Origin: Cunninghamia lanceolata
Lineage: Eukaryota; Streptophyta; Pinopsida; Cupressales; Cupressaceae
Assembly (NCBI GenBank): GCA_027924645.1
Contig: BSBN01000860.1
Span: 9,300,001-9,364,000, forward strand
DNA length: 64,000 nt
Direction: 5' to 3'
The notes beneath the pieces are model-generated. The model was not told where the DNA came from and made no database searches. It saw only the letters and a program-made list of their open reading frames with translations. Shown here piece by piece: positions 32,197 through 42,792 of this stretch. Position numbers and translations under genes: made by a program. The stretch's first letter is position 1. Each line of letters opens with the position of its first letter.

Positions 32197-34964
32197 TGAT
32201 GTTCACAACACGCCCCATTTTACTCCTTAGCAAAATGAGGACCCCTGCTGTGGCTTTTTGCTTTTTGCTTGTGTGTGCTATTTTGCTTGGTGGTAAAGGG
32301 AAAAAGAGCGTGAGAATTGCTAATTTTGCTAAAAATAAAGAAAAAAACTATATTTTAGTACCATGGCATAGTATGGTTGGATTCCTTGTCAAAAATGAGC
32401 TAGGGTTGCTTTTTGAACCATGTTAAAATTCGTTATATTTTGCAAGTTATGAGCATTTTGGTAAAATGTACAAGGGAAGGGTTTGCTGTTTGAACATACA
32501 AGTCTGTTTGTATATCGGGTTGCATTTACAAGGCCCTTTGTATACAAGTTCGCTTGTATACAAACCCCTTTGTATATCGCTTTCATATACAAAGTCGATT
32601 GTGTCCTTTTCCTTGTATGCATTTTAATAAAGGTTCTAGATATGTATATATACGAGGTGGACCCGAAATGGTTTAGTGTTGAAATGGATAAATGTTTAAA
32701 ATCTGTTGCATGTATCTCACGTTTGTATGTTTGGCAGGTCGAAACATACGTGACAAATATACAAAGGCTTTATACAGCGGACTTGAAGGATCATTAAACA
32801 TGATCAAGTGGTTGTATGTAAGCGGGCTTGTATGTTAAGTAACATACAATGCAAGATGTACATTGTGCAGCATACAACGAGGTATGCATCGTGCGGACCC
32901 AAAAAGTTATTAAAAGAGGCTGATTTGTTGTATGTTCATTGCTTTGTATGTTTTGGCGTTTATATGTTTTTAACATACAAATGAAACATACAAAGGGTTA
33001 TATACAAGGCACTGTACACATACAAGAGAAAGATACATTGCAATATGCATTGCTTTATGCATGGCGTGGATCTGAAAGGGCTATCAAATGGGAAGTAATC
33101 GTTGTATATTCCGCTGCTTGTATGTATGTTTTGAAGCATACATTGCTTAATACATACAAGTGTCAGAATCCAAAAGAAACTGAAATCCAATTTATGCAAT
33201 GTATCAAACTCGAATGTATATTACGAGATACATTGCATTTTGTACATTGCAAATATGCAAGGCGGAACTGGGAAGAAGTTCAAATATGGTTAATACAATG
33301 TATGACGTCCGAAAGCATTTCAAAGGATGCATTGTGTTTTATACATCGCAGATTCGAAAGTGTTAATAGATTATGGTCTATAAGGAGTTGAAGTCTGACA
33401 AGGACATACAAAGGTGTTTGTATGTATCAGCTTGTATAAATTGGAATGTATATCCCCACATACAAGCGATACATGCAAGTGATAGATGCAAAAGCAAAGA
33501 TACAACTCAGAACCCGAATAGGAAGTTTAAAATGAAGGGGGTCCTTGTATGTTTGAAATTCTTGTATATTAAGATATACAAGCTCGATATACAAAAGCGA
33601 CATGCATGACCCGACATACAAGGCTGGATATACAAGGGTGTACGGAAAAGGAAAGAAAGGCAGTTGGATTCGTTGCATAGGGTGCTTGTATGTTTTGTAA
33701 CATACATTGCCGATATGCATGCTGATATGCAAAGGAACAATATACATGGAATTTGAACAAGAGATCGGTGGGAAATTTGGAGCCCGCACCAAAGTAAAGG
33801 GAATTTCACGCTGATGGAAGAAGAAATGAACGTCGATAAAGAAGACATCGGCCAGAATGGTGAGATCGGTAGGAAATTATTGAGCCTGCCCAATCTGGAA
33901 AGTTATGCTGATGGAGGTATACAGAAAAAAACAAAGTGCGATGCGAACAAGGAGGTATATGCAGAGTTAGACCGACTGTAGAAGAGGTTTAAAGGCACCA
34001 AAATTGCTGCAACTTGCGCCCATCTAACTCTTTGACCAGGTAATTAATTGGTGAAGCAACTTGATGTGGTTTTTTTTACCCATTTTTTGTCTTAGCATTT
34101 AGAATAGAGGGACCTTTTAGTTTAGAAGTAGAGGGAGGTTGCCTATGTTTGCAATAAGGAATGTGTGGAACATCCTGCTTCCTTACTATATCTGTAAAGC
34201 TTGTAAGTTTTTTGTAATTTGATTAATGAAGCTAAGAGTCATTCAGACATTGTAAATCATATATGACTATGTGTTTTAAATACAAATAAATCTAGAATTT
34301 TGCATCTATTTTCTAAGTGTCTTCTAGCTCTTCTTTGTACTTGAATCAATATCTCTTAAATCTTGCAATCTTCACTATAAGTCTGTGAAAATACTCAGGG
34401 CTTACATTTAAGGTTTAATCCGTGGATTTGATCAATTTGCTGCATTATTTACAAAGTGTATAACAGAACATTTAGATCCTGTAGTAGAATGAAGTTTAGT
34501 TTAGATTTCTCTAACTTTTCCCAACCCATCTGAAAATACTTATCTTAAAATGCAGAAATTTAAAGGAAATTGTCTCATATTTGAAAGAAGCATGCATAGC
34601 TGAGTTGAAAGTAGACAATTTTCATAATATTGAAGAGGATAAAGCTTGTAATAATATAAATCATATAGAGCTTTGTAACACAATAGCAAGTTTATACAAA
34701 AGAATGAACAACATGCTGATATTTATGATCTTTTGCATAGTTTGAGTCCAGTAAATCATCAAGAAACCCTAAATCACGTAAGGCCCCTTAAATATTACAG
34801 CTTCACATCAACCTACTGAATTTGCCCAACAGGTCAAGACCTGACCATATTAAACTTGGGATTAAGCAAATCTTAATCGATTTCTTCATATCTTTCAAGT
34901 TAGTTAGGTTCATTTTATGTGAATTTTAACTATTGTTATGATTGTGTTAAAACAATCATCAACA
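32197..34964 (+). repeat. Element E 5' LTR (2,768 bp)
   Basis: Starts TGATGTTCAC and ends TCATCAACA, followed after GTTTTTC by the PBS. It differs from the 3' LTR by scattered substitutions and lacks a segment of roughly 400 bp (44666-45088 in the 3' copy) that contains the best TATA candidate. Confidence 0.9.
32490..33720. repeat. TTGTATG / CATACAA heptamer cluster in E LTR
   Basis: By eye about 20 exact copies of the heptamer TTGTATG or its complement CATACAA in about 1.25 kb, plus roughly ten TTGTATA/TATACAA variants, in both orientations. The cluster recurs in the 3' LTR near 43080-44310. Confidence 0.8.
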
Positions 34965-34971
34965 GTTTTTC

Positions 34972-34989
34972 TGGCGCTAGAAGGAGGGC
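34972..34989 (+). other. Element E primer-binding site
   Basis: TGGCGCTAGAAGGAGGGC, 7 nt after the 5' LTR. The TGG start and position fit a PBS; the tRNA was not identified. Confidence 0.75.
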
Positions 34990-35021
34990 TCGATTGGAGT
35001 TAGGGTTTGTTTCAAGTAGAG

Positions 35022-37103
35022 ATGGCTCATAATAGTGATAGAGTGACTAGGTCTAGATCCAGTTCAGAAGACATATTTGTGCAATTACCAGATAAAAGGC
35101 AAAGTAAGGGTCCTTTGATTTGGAATCCTAAAATATCACACGCAGGAAGTTCATCTGAAACGCCTCCTGGGTCACCCTTTAGCATCCATAACATTGTGAG
35201 TCATGATAGTTTTTCATTAAGATCTTTAAATCTTGGTTCAGGTACTCCAAGAAATCCTAATCCTCTAAGAAATCCTAATCCACCAAGAAATCCAGGTATT
35301 CCCCAAGGTGCAGGCCAAGCACAAGTACTTGCAATGGTTTACTTTAATGTCAACTCTCCCATACACTTCAATGATTATCATGAGATGCCCAAAAATCCTG
35401 AAAAGATATGTCCTAAATACCAGTTACATTAGGATCCAGAAGATCATATTAGAATATTCAAAGAGGCATGCTTTAGATCCAGATTAGAATACGAAGATGT
35501 TGTGTGTAGATTATTTCCCTACACCTTCAATGAGCAGGCTTCCAATTGGTATGTCAACTTGCCAAATGGTTATATTTCTTCTTGGGCACTTATGGAAGAG
35601 GCTTTTTTGTCTAGATTTAGAGGACCCATTGATCCTTCCACCTTATATCACAAATTGGCTATAATAAAAAGAGGTGAAGGAGAGTAGATTTATAATTTTA
35701 ATGATAGATTTCAAAAGGCCCATTCTAGGTTAGTAGCTCCGTACACAGTAAATGCAGATAAATTGTTAGCCATGTATTATGTTGCCATAGATCCATTAAC
35801 TGCTATGTTTGTCAAAAGAAAGCCTAACATAGATATAATATCTAAAGCCTATAAGGAGGCAGCCTCTGTAAATCAGGAGATGAGGCAAACAACTTATAAC
35901 CCATTTCCTAATGGAGGAAATCTTGGGATAGAGGGTCAAACACAATCATGGAATGGAGCCCCTACACATAATACTCCATTTTTTAATCCAGTTCCTACAT
36001 ATACACCTTTGTATAGTCCTACCCCAATCCAAGCCATAGCCCCTTTTACTAGCAACACTGCCAATAACAATCAAAGTAGTGGTCAGCCTTTCTTCCAACC
36101 TCCTAGAGATACAGTTGTGGTAAAAGCACAAGAAGAAAGAGAAGAAATCAAAGAAATCACTGCACACTTAAAAAGATTGACCACTGAAGTAACACAATTA
36201 ATAAATGAGAATCTCTATGGTAGAGGCAACTAGGGATATAGTCAAAATCACAACCAAGGCTATAATCAGAATTACAATCAAAACTACAATCAGAGCCATA
36301 ACCAGAATAACAACCAAGGTCAAAGTTCAAATCAGAACTAGAACTATAATCAACATCAAGGCCATAACCCAGGGCAACCAATGCAAAATAGAAGACCTGT
36401 GGTAGATAACCAGGCCTGTGGTAATAATAATGAAAATCAAAATCAGCCTAGGCCACCTAAGACATGGAACACAGGGCCAAACAATGGCACTCTAGCTTCT
36501 CCTTTTGAGAATATAGATAATTAGGATACAAAGCAAACAACTGGCATCCAAATGGCCAATACAACACTGAAGAATTGGTGTAGGTTTCATAACACTAGTG
36601 CCCATGCCGAGCTGGATTATCCTCAGTTCCATTTAGCAGCCAACATTTTTAACGTGGATGTGCAGCCTCCCACTTCTGAGTTTCTCATTCCCAAGGGTAA
36701 TGAAGTAGTGCCCTCAGGGTATGAGACTATACAAGTCTTAGAAACTTTTACCTTTGCAACTGAAGAAGAAGAGGATCAATTGTTAGAGGATGAACCCTAT
36801 TATTGTGAAAATCTATATCCTGAATCAACCTTTGTACTAAATGCATTTCAGTTCCCCTTTGAAATTGAAAATGAGGTGTTAAATGAAATAGAAGAGGTGT
36901 AGGTTTTTCAATAGACAAACAAGAACCACACCTAGAACTTGAGGAATAACACTAGGTCAGGAGGTCCTTTCACTACTTCCACTCCTCCTAACAATTTTAA
37001 TACTCCCCCAGATCAGAATGCTAGCAACAATCCTGCCATACTGAAAGCTAATCAGCATGCAAACGATGGAACAATAGCACAAAAGGTCCAGACAAGTAAA
37101 ACA
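35022..37103 (+). pseudogene. Element E: gag
   Basis: ATG at 35022 opens MAHNSDRVTRSRSSSED…, in the same frame as everything up to the RNase H after RT. The capsid block is at 35433-35690 (DPEDHIRIFKEACF, CRLFPYTFNEQASNWYVNLP, SWALMEEAFLSRFRG). An Asn/Gln-rich repetitive stretch lies at 36234-36400. A Cys/His cluster KNWCRFHNTSAHAELDYPQFH at 36573-36635 resembles the Tat gag C..H..H..C knuckle with the last Cys read as Tyr. In-frame stops are TAG at 35430, 35685, 36231, 36339, 36522, 36900, 36912 and 36933, and TAA at 37104. Gag forms the particle that packages element RNA. Confidence 0.85.
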
Positions 37104-37127
37104 TAAATAGTAGAGACAATAAGATCG

Positions 37128-38858
37128 ATGAGTTACTTGTCAGAAGAGATAAAGAAAATCAAGGTCAGTATACCTCTGTGTGAATTATTGAAAACTCCAG
37201 GGATCAGAAATGCTTTTATAAAATCCTTGGATACACCTGTGACAGATGAGGGTTTTGCTGGTATGAGTGTTCCTAATAAAGATTCACAGCCTAACGAAAA
37301 AAGTAAGAAAGTTGAGAAGCCTTCCAACACAAATGTGGTAATGTATGCTAATAAGAGGGATGCTCCTCCTTTCTTGTTAACTATTAGAATGTGTGGAAAG
37401 AACATACATAACTGTATGGTAGATTCTGGTGCATCAGCCAATGTAATGCCCTTAGGAATATGTAAAACCTTAGGGCTGACTCCCACCAAATCTGCCAAAG
37501 TTGTTACACAATTAGATAAAATTGAGGTCAGTGTGATAGGAGAACTGATGAACATTCAAATGCAGTTAGCCTCAGACCCTAGAGTCAGCCAATTCATTGA
37601 CATTCAAATAGTGGATATACCCCTAAATTATGGAATGTTGTTAAGTAGAGACTGGTCTAAAACATTGAATGGATATATGGCCACTGATTTTTCACATATG
37701 TGGTTACCTTGGAGAGGCATCCCAAATCAGATCAGGATAGAGGTAGAACCTAGGATGAAACACATGATAACAGAGTATAATAGGACTAATGAAATATTAT
37801 ACGCTGCTGTTGAGCCTGGTGTTTATAGGATTACTAACAAGGGAGTACAAATTGAGGAAATCTTGATGTTAAACTTTAGGGAAAAACATGTCAGCAAGGA
37901 AACAACATTATTCATTGAGTCTAATGGAAATTCTTCTGATGAAGAAAATAGTGCAATGAACAAATTTGGTCATGACATTAGACAAGAGATGGAAAAGTGC
38001 ATTGAACAAAATCTGTCAGTTCAATGCAAACTGTATAAGGACATGTGCAGAGTTCATAATAGGCCACATTCTGAGGAAAGTTGTGGAATGTGCAGGGACA
38101 TTATTGAATATCAATACACAAAATGTACAAAGAGAGTAGGGCTACAAGGGGGAGGGGTCAATCCTAATCTACTAGAGAGGTACTTTCAAAACAACATCGG
38201 TACATTGATCCCAAAATTAAAAGGAGGAACAAAGGACAAGGGTAGTTGTCTTTCTGATTTACAAACTAAAAATATAAATATACAAGTTGATCAACATGAG
38301 CTACCTATGAGTAAACATGATAGCACCCCACATGTGATAGAAGAAGTGAAACATGCCAAAGTAAAGGGCCAAAAGAACAAAGATGGCATGTGGACACTAA
38401 AATGTGACGGGTCTAAATCAAAACAAGGTGCAGGTGCAGGTGTAGAACTTATAGATCCTCAGGGTAGGTCATACCTAGTAGCATATAGGCTCCAGTTTTC
38501 TTGTACTAACAATATTGCAGAATATGAGGCTTTGGTTCACGGACTTGTTATGGCTATCAAGAAGAAAGTAAAAATGATCAGGGTATTTTTAGACTCTGAA
38601 CTAGTAGTCAAGCAAGTAAGAAAATCGTATGCATGCAGCTACAAGAAAATGATTTGTTACAGGCATATGGTGTGGGATTTAATTGATTTATTTGATGCTT
38701 TCAACATAGAGCATATCCCTAGAGAATTGAACCATAGACCAAATGCACTGACAGTTGCTGCTAGCACATTAGAGCCCTTGACACTGTTAGGATTGAAACA
38801 ATTTGTTGTTGAATTAGTTAATGTTCCCAATATCCCAGATAATGTTACACATTTTTAG
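37128..38858 (+). pseudogene. Element E: aspartic protease and extra (upstream) RNase H
   Basis: A 576-codon open stretch in the gag-pol frame. Protease: CMVDSGASANVMPLGICKTLGL (about residues 100-120) with the catalytic DSG, then the LNYGMLLSRDWSKTLNGY second half. After a linker with a Cys/His cluster (CKLYKDMCRVHNRPH…CGMCRD, about residues 300-325) comes an RNase H: LKCDGSKSKQGAGAGVEL, NNIAEYEALVHGL, VFLDSELVVKQV, FNIEHIPRELNHRPNALT. The final acidic position normally in NxxAD reads PN, so this domain is probably inactive. The TAG at 38856 is followed by in-frame continuation into RT. Confidence 0.9.
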
Positions 38859-40670
38859 GTATTTGGAGGGGATCAGCAAATTGTAGATTTTCTAACCTGC
38901 AATGAGGTATTTGAAGCTCAAATCATTGATGAACAAGAAGGGCCTAAGGTAACATGGGACGAACAAGATATAATCAAATTAAAAAGCAACTTCTTACCCA
39001 AGGGAGTAATTGAGCTGGAACGTATTTTTGACTTTGATGGGGTAGTAAGACAGAAGGACTTACCCAAAACTGAAGGGGGAAGGTGTGATCCATACAACTT
39101 AGGAACAGAGCAAAGTCCACAGAATGTGCTGATTGGAAGGGCTTGCTCTAAGAAATTAAGAAAAGAAATTATAGATGTTCTGAAAGAATACAAACACGTA
39201 ATAGCATGGACGTATGAAGACTTGAAAACATATGATACATCCATCATAACTCATGTGATACCTTTGAGACCAGATCTTAAACCATTTAGGTAGAAACAAA
39301 GGCCTGTGAACGCCATTTTAAAGCCTTTAATCTTCGAAGAAGTAAAGAAGTTATTGTCTGCCAGAATAATTTTCCCAGTCAGACATTCAACCTGGGTAGC
39401 TAACTTAGTACTTGTGAGAAAGAAAAGTGGGGACATCAGGTTATGTGTAGATTTTAGAAACTTGAATAAAGCATTTGAAAAGGATAATTATCCTCTGCCT
39501 CTAGTAGACAAAGTGTTGCAAGCAGTGAATGAGGCAAAGATGATGTCTTTCTTAGATGGTTTCTCGAGATATAACTAGGTCTTAATAGATAGAGAGGATA
39601 GATTAAAGACCACTTGCACTTGTAAATGGGGAAATTATGCATATAGAAGAATGCCTTTTGGTCTGATCAATGCAGGTGCCACTTTTCAGAGAGCCATGGA
39701 CATTGCATTCTGTGGATTATCAGGTAAGTGCATTGTTGTTTATATGGATGATTTGACTGTGTATTCTAAAGATGCATCCACCCATGCTGAGGATCTGAGA
39801 AAAATACTTAAATGGTGTGAGAGGTACGGGATTTCTCTTAACCTTAAGAAATGTTCATTTGGAGTAACAGAAGGTAAATTATTAGGACATGACATTTCTA
39901 AAAATGGAATATCTATTGATCTTGATAGAATAGAAGGAATAAAGAAATTTCAATTACCAAGTAGCAAGAAAGAATTAAAATCATTTTTTGGTAAGATTAA
40001 CTTTGTCAGGAAGTTCATTACAGGGTTTGCAGAAATAGTGCAACCATTGAACGCCATGTTGAAGAAGGATGTGAAGATAGAGTGGATGCCAGTGGCTAAA
40101 GCTGCATTTGAAGATATTAAGGAGTCCATTTCTAATGCTCCTGTGCTGACAAGTCCAGACTACACAAATCCGTTTTACATATATTCCTTTGCATCCTTCC
40201 ATTCAGTTGCGGCTGCCTTGATGCAAAAGGGTGAAGACAATGAAGAAAATCCCATAGCTTTTATGAGTGCACCACTGAAAGATGTACAACTGAGATATCT
40301 CAATACAGAAAGACATGCATTTGCGCTAATAAGAGCTGTAAAAAAATTCAGACATTATATCTTGTGCAGCCAGGTCAAATCCATAGTACCAGACGCAACA
40401 ATGAAGATGTTGCTGATGCAGAACGAGCCTGGAGAGAAAAGAGTCAAATGGATCACCATATTGCAAGAGTTTGATATGGAAATTATTCCAATGAGGCTAG
40501 TCAGAGGACAAGCGCTGGTACAGACCATAGCAAACACAGACCTAGATTTGATAAAACAACAGTATGTGTTGAATTCTTGTGACGCATCAGGCTGGTATGA
40601 TGATTTAAATGCTTTTCTAATATCAGGGAAGTACCCAAGTAGGATGAAAGCTTCTCAGAGGAGAGCTTGA
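38859..40670 (+). pseudogene. Element E: reverse transcriptase and RNase H
   Basis: Reads in the same frame past TAG codons at 38856, 39291 and 39576. Linker VFGGDQQIVDFLTCNEVFEAQ…; RT blocks VVRHSTW-type region, LVRKKSGDIRLCVDFRNLN, SFLDGFSRYN*V (Gln position replaced by TAG), MPFGLINAGATFQRAM, VVYMDDLTVYSK with both Asp residues, LLGHDISKNGISID, SFFGKINFVRKFI. RNase H-like region follows (YIYSFASFHSVAAALMQ … YLNTERHAFALIRAVKKFRHYIL … RVKWITILQEFDMEI), where the usual initial Asp of the RNase H is not evident. TGA at 40668 ends the frame; integrase continues in another. Confidence 0.93.
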
Positions 40671-41838
40671 AGATTAAAGTACATAAATATATGGTACAAG
40701 GAGGTCTTCTATTCAGGAAGAACCATGAAGGAATTTATTTGAGATGTTTAAACAGAGCTGAAGCGGATAAGGTGTTGACAGAATTGCATGATAAGTATAG
40801 AACTGGCCATGGTTCTCATCTAGCCACAACGCACAAGATATTGAGGGTAGGATATTATTGGCCTACAATGTTTAAAGATATAGAGAGTCACATTAAAAGT
40901 TGCCACACCTGTCATATTGCAGCAGATAAGGGAAGAAATCAGGCCAATCCATTACAGCTAGTGATTGAGTCTAGACCATTTGCACAATGGGGCTTAGATT
41001 TCATTGGAGTCATCAATCCTCCATCTTCTGCAGGACACAAGTTCATACTAACAGTGACTGACTACTGTACAAGGTGGACTGAAGCCACATGTTGCCAGTT
41101 CTCCATGACTGAGGTAGTTATCAAGTTCCTTGAAGAAAACATCATAACCAAGTTTGGAACTCCCTATTCATTGGTATGTGATAACGGCCCTGCTTTCTCT
41201 TCTTTGAAATTTTCTAAATGGGCATTTGAATATGGGATTGTTTTAAAGTTTTCTTCAAATTATTATCCTCAAGGAAATGGATTAGCTAAGTCTACAAACA
41301 AAATTTTATTAGATATAATCAAGAAGCTAATTGCAAAGAGTCCTAGAGAGTGGAATACATTGTTAAAGTATGCATTATGGGTAGATAGGACCAAGTTTAA
41401 GACAACCTTAGGCAATGCACCTTATCACTTAGTTTATGGGAAAGATCCCATACTTCCAGTAAATTTAAGAATACCAATCTGGAAGTTTGCCAATGAGTAT
41501 TTAGGCTTTGATAATCATAGAGAAGCTAGGATAGTACAAATGTTACAACTAGATGAGAAAAGAGATCAAGCCATTGAGAAATTTGCCAAACATCAAGCAG
41601 TGGTTAAGAGATGGTTTGATAAGAGAGCAAGAGTCAAAACATTTAGGATATCAGACTTAGTGCTATGCTGGGATAAAGCACATGAAAAGAAAGGGAGTCA
41701 TGGAAAATTTGACAAACTACGGTTAGGTCCATTACAAGTCTCATAAATAATAAGAGACAACACATTTAGACTCAAGACCTTGACTGGAGAAGATGTGCCA
41801 TTACTAGTTAATGGCCAACATTTGAAACACTACTTCTA
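40671..41838 (+). pseudogene. Element E: integrase
   Basis: Open from 40667 to 41746 after a frameshift, with conserved C-terminal sequence to about 41838. HHCC zinc region (LHDKYRTGHGSHLATTHKI … CHTCHIAADKG); core WGLDFIGVINPP (first Asp), LVCDNGPAFSS (second Asp), then YYPQGNGLAKSTNK where the expected GQAES has Glu replaced by Lys (AAG near 41290). The DDE triad is therefore incomplete. The C-terminal domain (VKTFRISDLVLCWDKAHEKKGSHGKFDKLRLGPLQV) ends the enzyme; no chromodomain is present, as expected for Tat elements. Confidence 0.93.
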
Positions 41839-42792
41839 GGCTTGAGGTAAGGGCAGTCAATTTCTATGTATTATAGCGTAAGTAATGTATAGTTTTTTTT
41901 CTTTTGCTTTGTTTTCTGTTTCCTTTCTATTTTTTCCTTTTGTTTGTGCAGTCTGTTGGTTGGTTTGTTTGTTGTCTCCTCAGCAGGGATCTTTGTTTTG
42001 CTTTAGAGTATTAAGGAGCAGACCAACAACCATTGAAAACAATAGGAAATTCAGAACATTCAGGTTAATTATTTGTAATTTATGCATAACTTGTTGTGAC
42101 TATCATGACTATAGAAAATTGTTTACTTGTTAAGTTTTGTATTTAATAATAGTGGGTTGAGCATTCAAGAAAGTTTCTCACGATGACACACCTAAAATCC
42201 TTGGGTTTGTTGAACTTACCAATGTAGATATTAGGTGAAAAATCTGAGGCAACCCTTGCTACCATTACAATTCTCAGCTTAATTTCAGCAAGTGTTCATC
42301 CCTTGCATCGTAAAGTTACAACTGCAATATCTTTTGAAATCTCTTTCAAATATCAAAAAATATAAAAATAAATAAATAAATAAAGTGGATTATACTAAAA
42401 ATCCAGATTAAGCCATCTAAGTAACTCTATCGGGGCTATGGACGCTCGCTGGTAGTGGGGCTCTACTTAGGAGAATTGTAACGATAACCTTGTAGGGGCT
42501 ATGGACGCCCGCTGGTAGCAAAGCTCTATCCAGTTGGCTATGAGGGAATATCCTCACCTATGTAGGCTAATATCAGTCACTGGTTTGTTCAACCAATTTT
42601 CAAGATGAGGATTATTAATCACGTGCACCCACTTAAACTGAAAATGAAAATTCATGCACCCTTATTGAATACCTTAGGTCTCAAGTTGAATAATGATTTG
42701 CAAGAAGGATAGTTAGAAGTTATGAATTTATTTCATTCAGTTTCCTTTAATGGTTTCAATTTTTGTTTGTTTTGTTTGGTTGCTAGTTGCTG
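41839..42792 (+). other. Element E: region between integrase and 3' LTR
   Basis: No supported gene. It contains two imperfect copies, about 75 bp apart, of a GC-rich module GGGGCTATGGACGCYCGCTGG (near 42433 and 42498). No clear polypurine tract was seen immediately before the 3' LTR at 42793. Confidence 0.5.

Noticed and set aside
32939..33391. Tyr/Cys/His-rich open frames on both strands in the E LTR
   Set aside because: Created by the dense CATACAA/TTGTATG repeats; open on both strands at once and disrupted differently in the other LTR.
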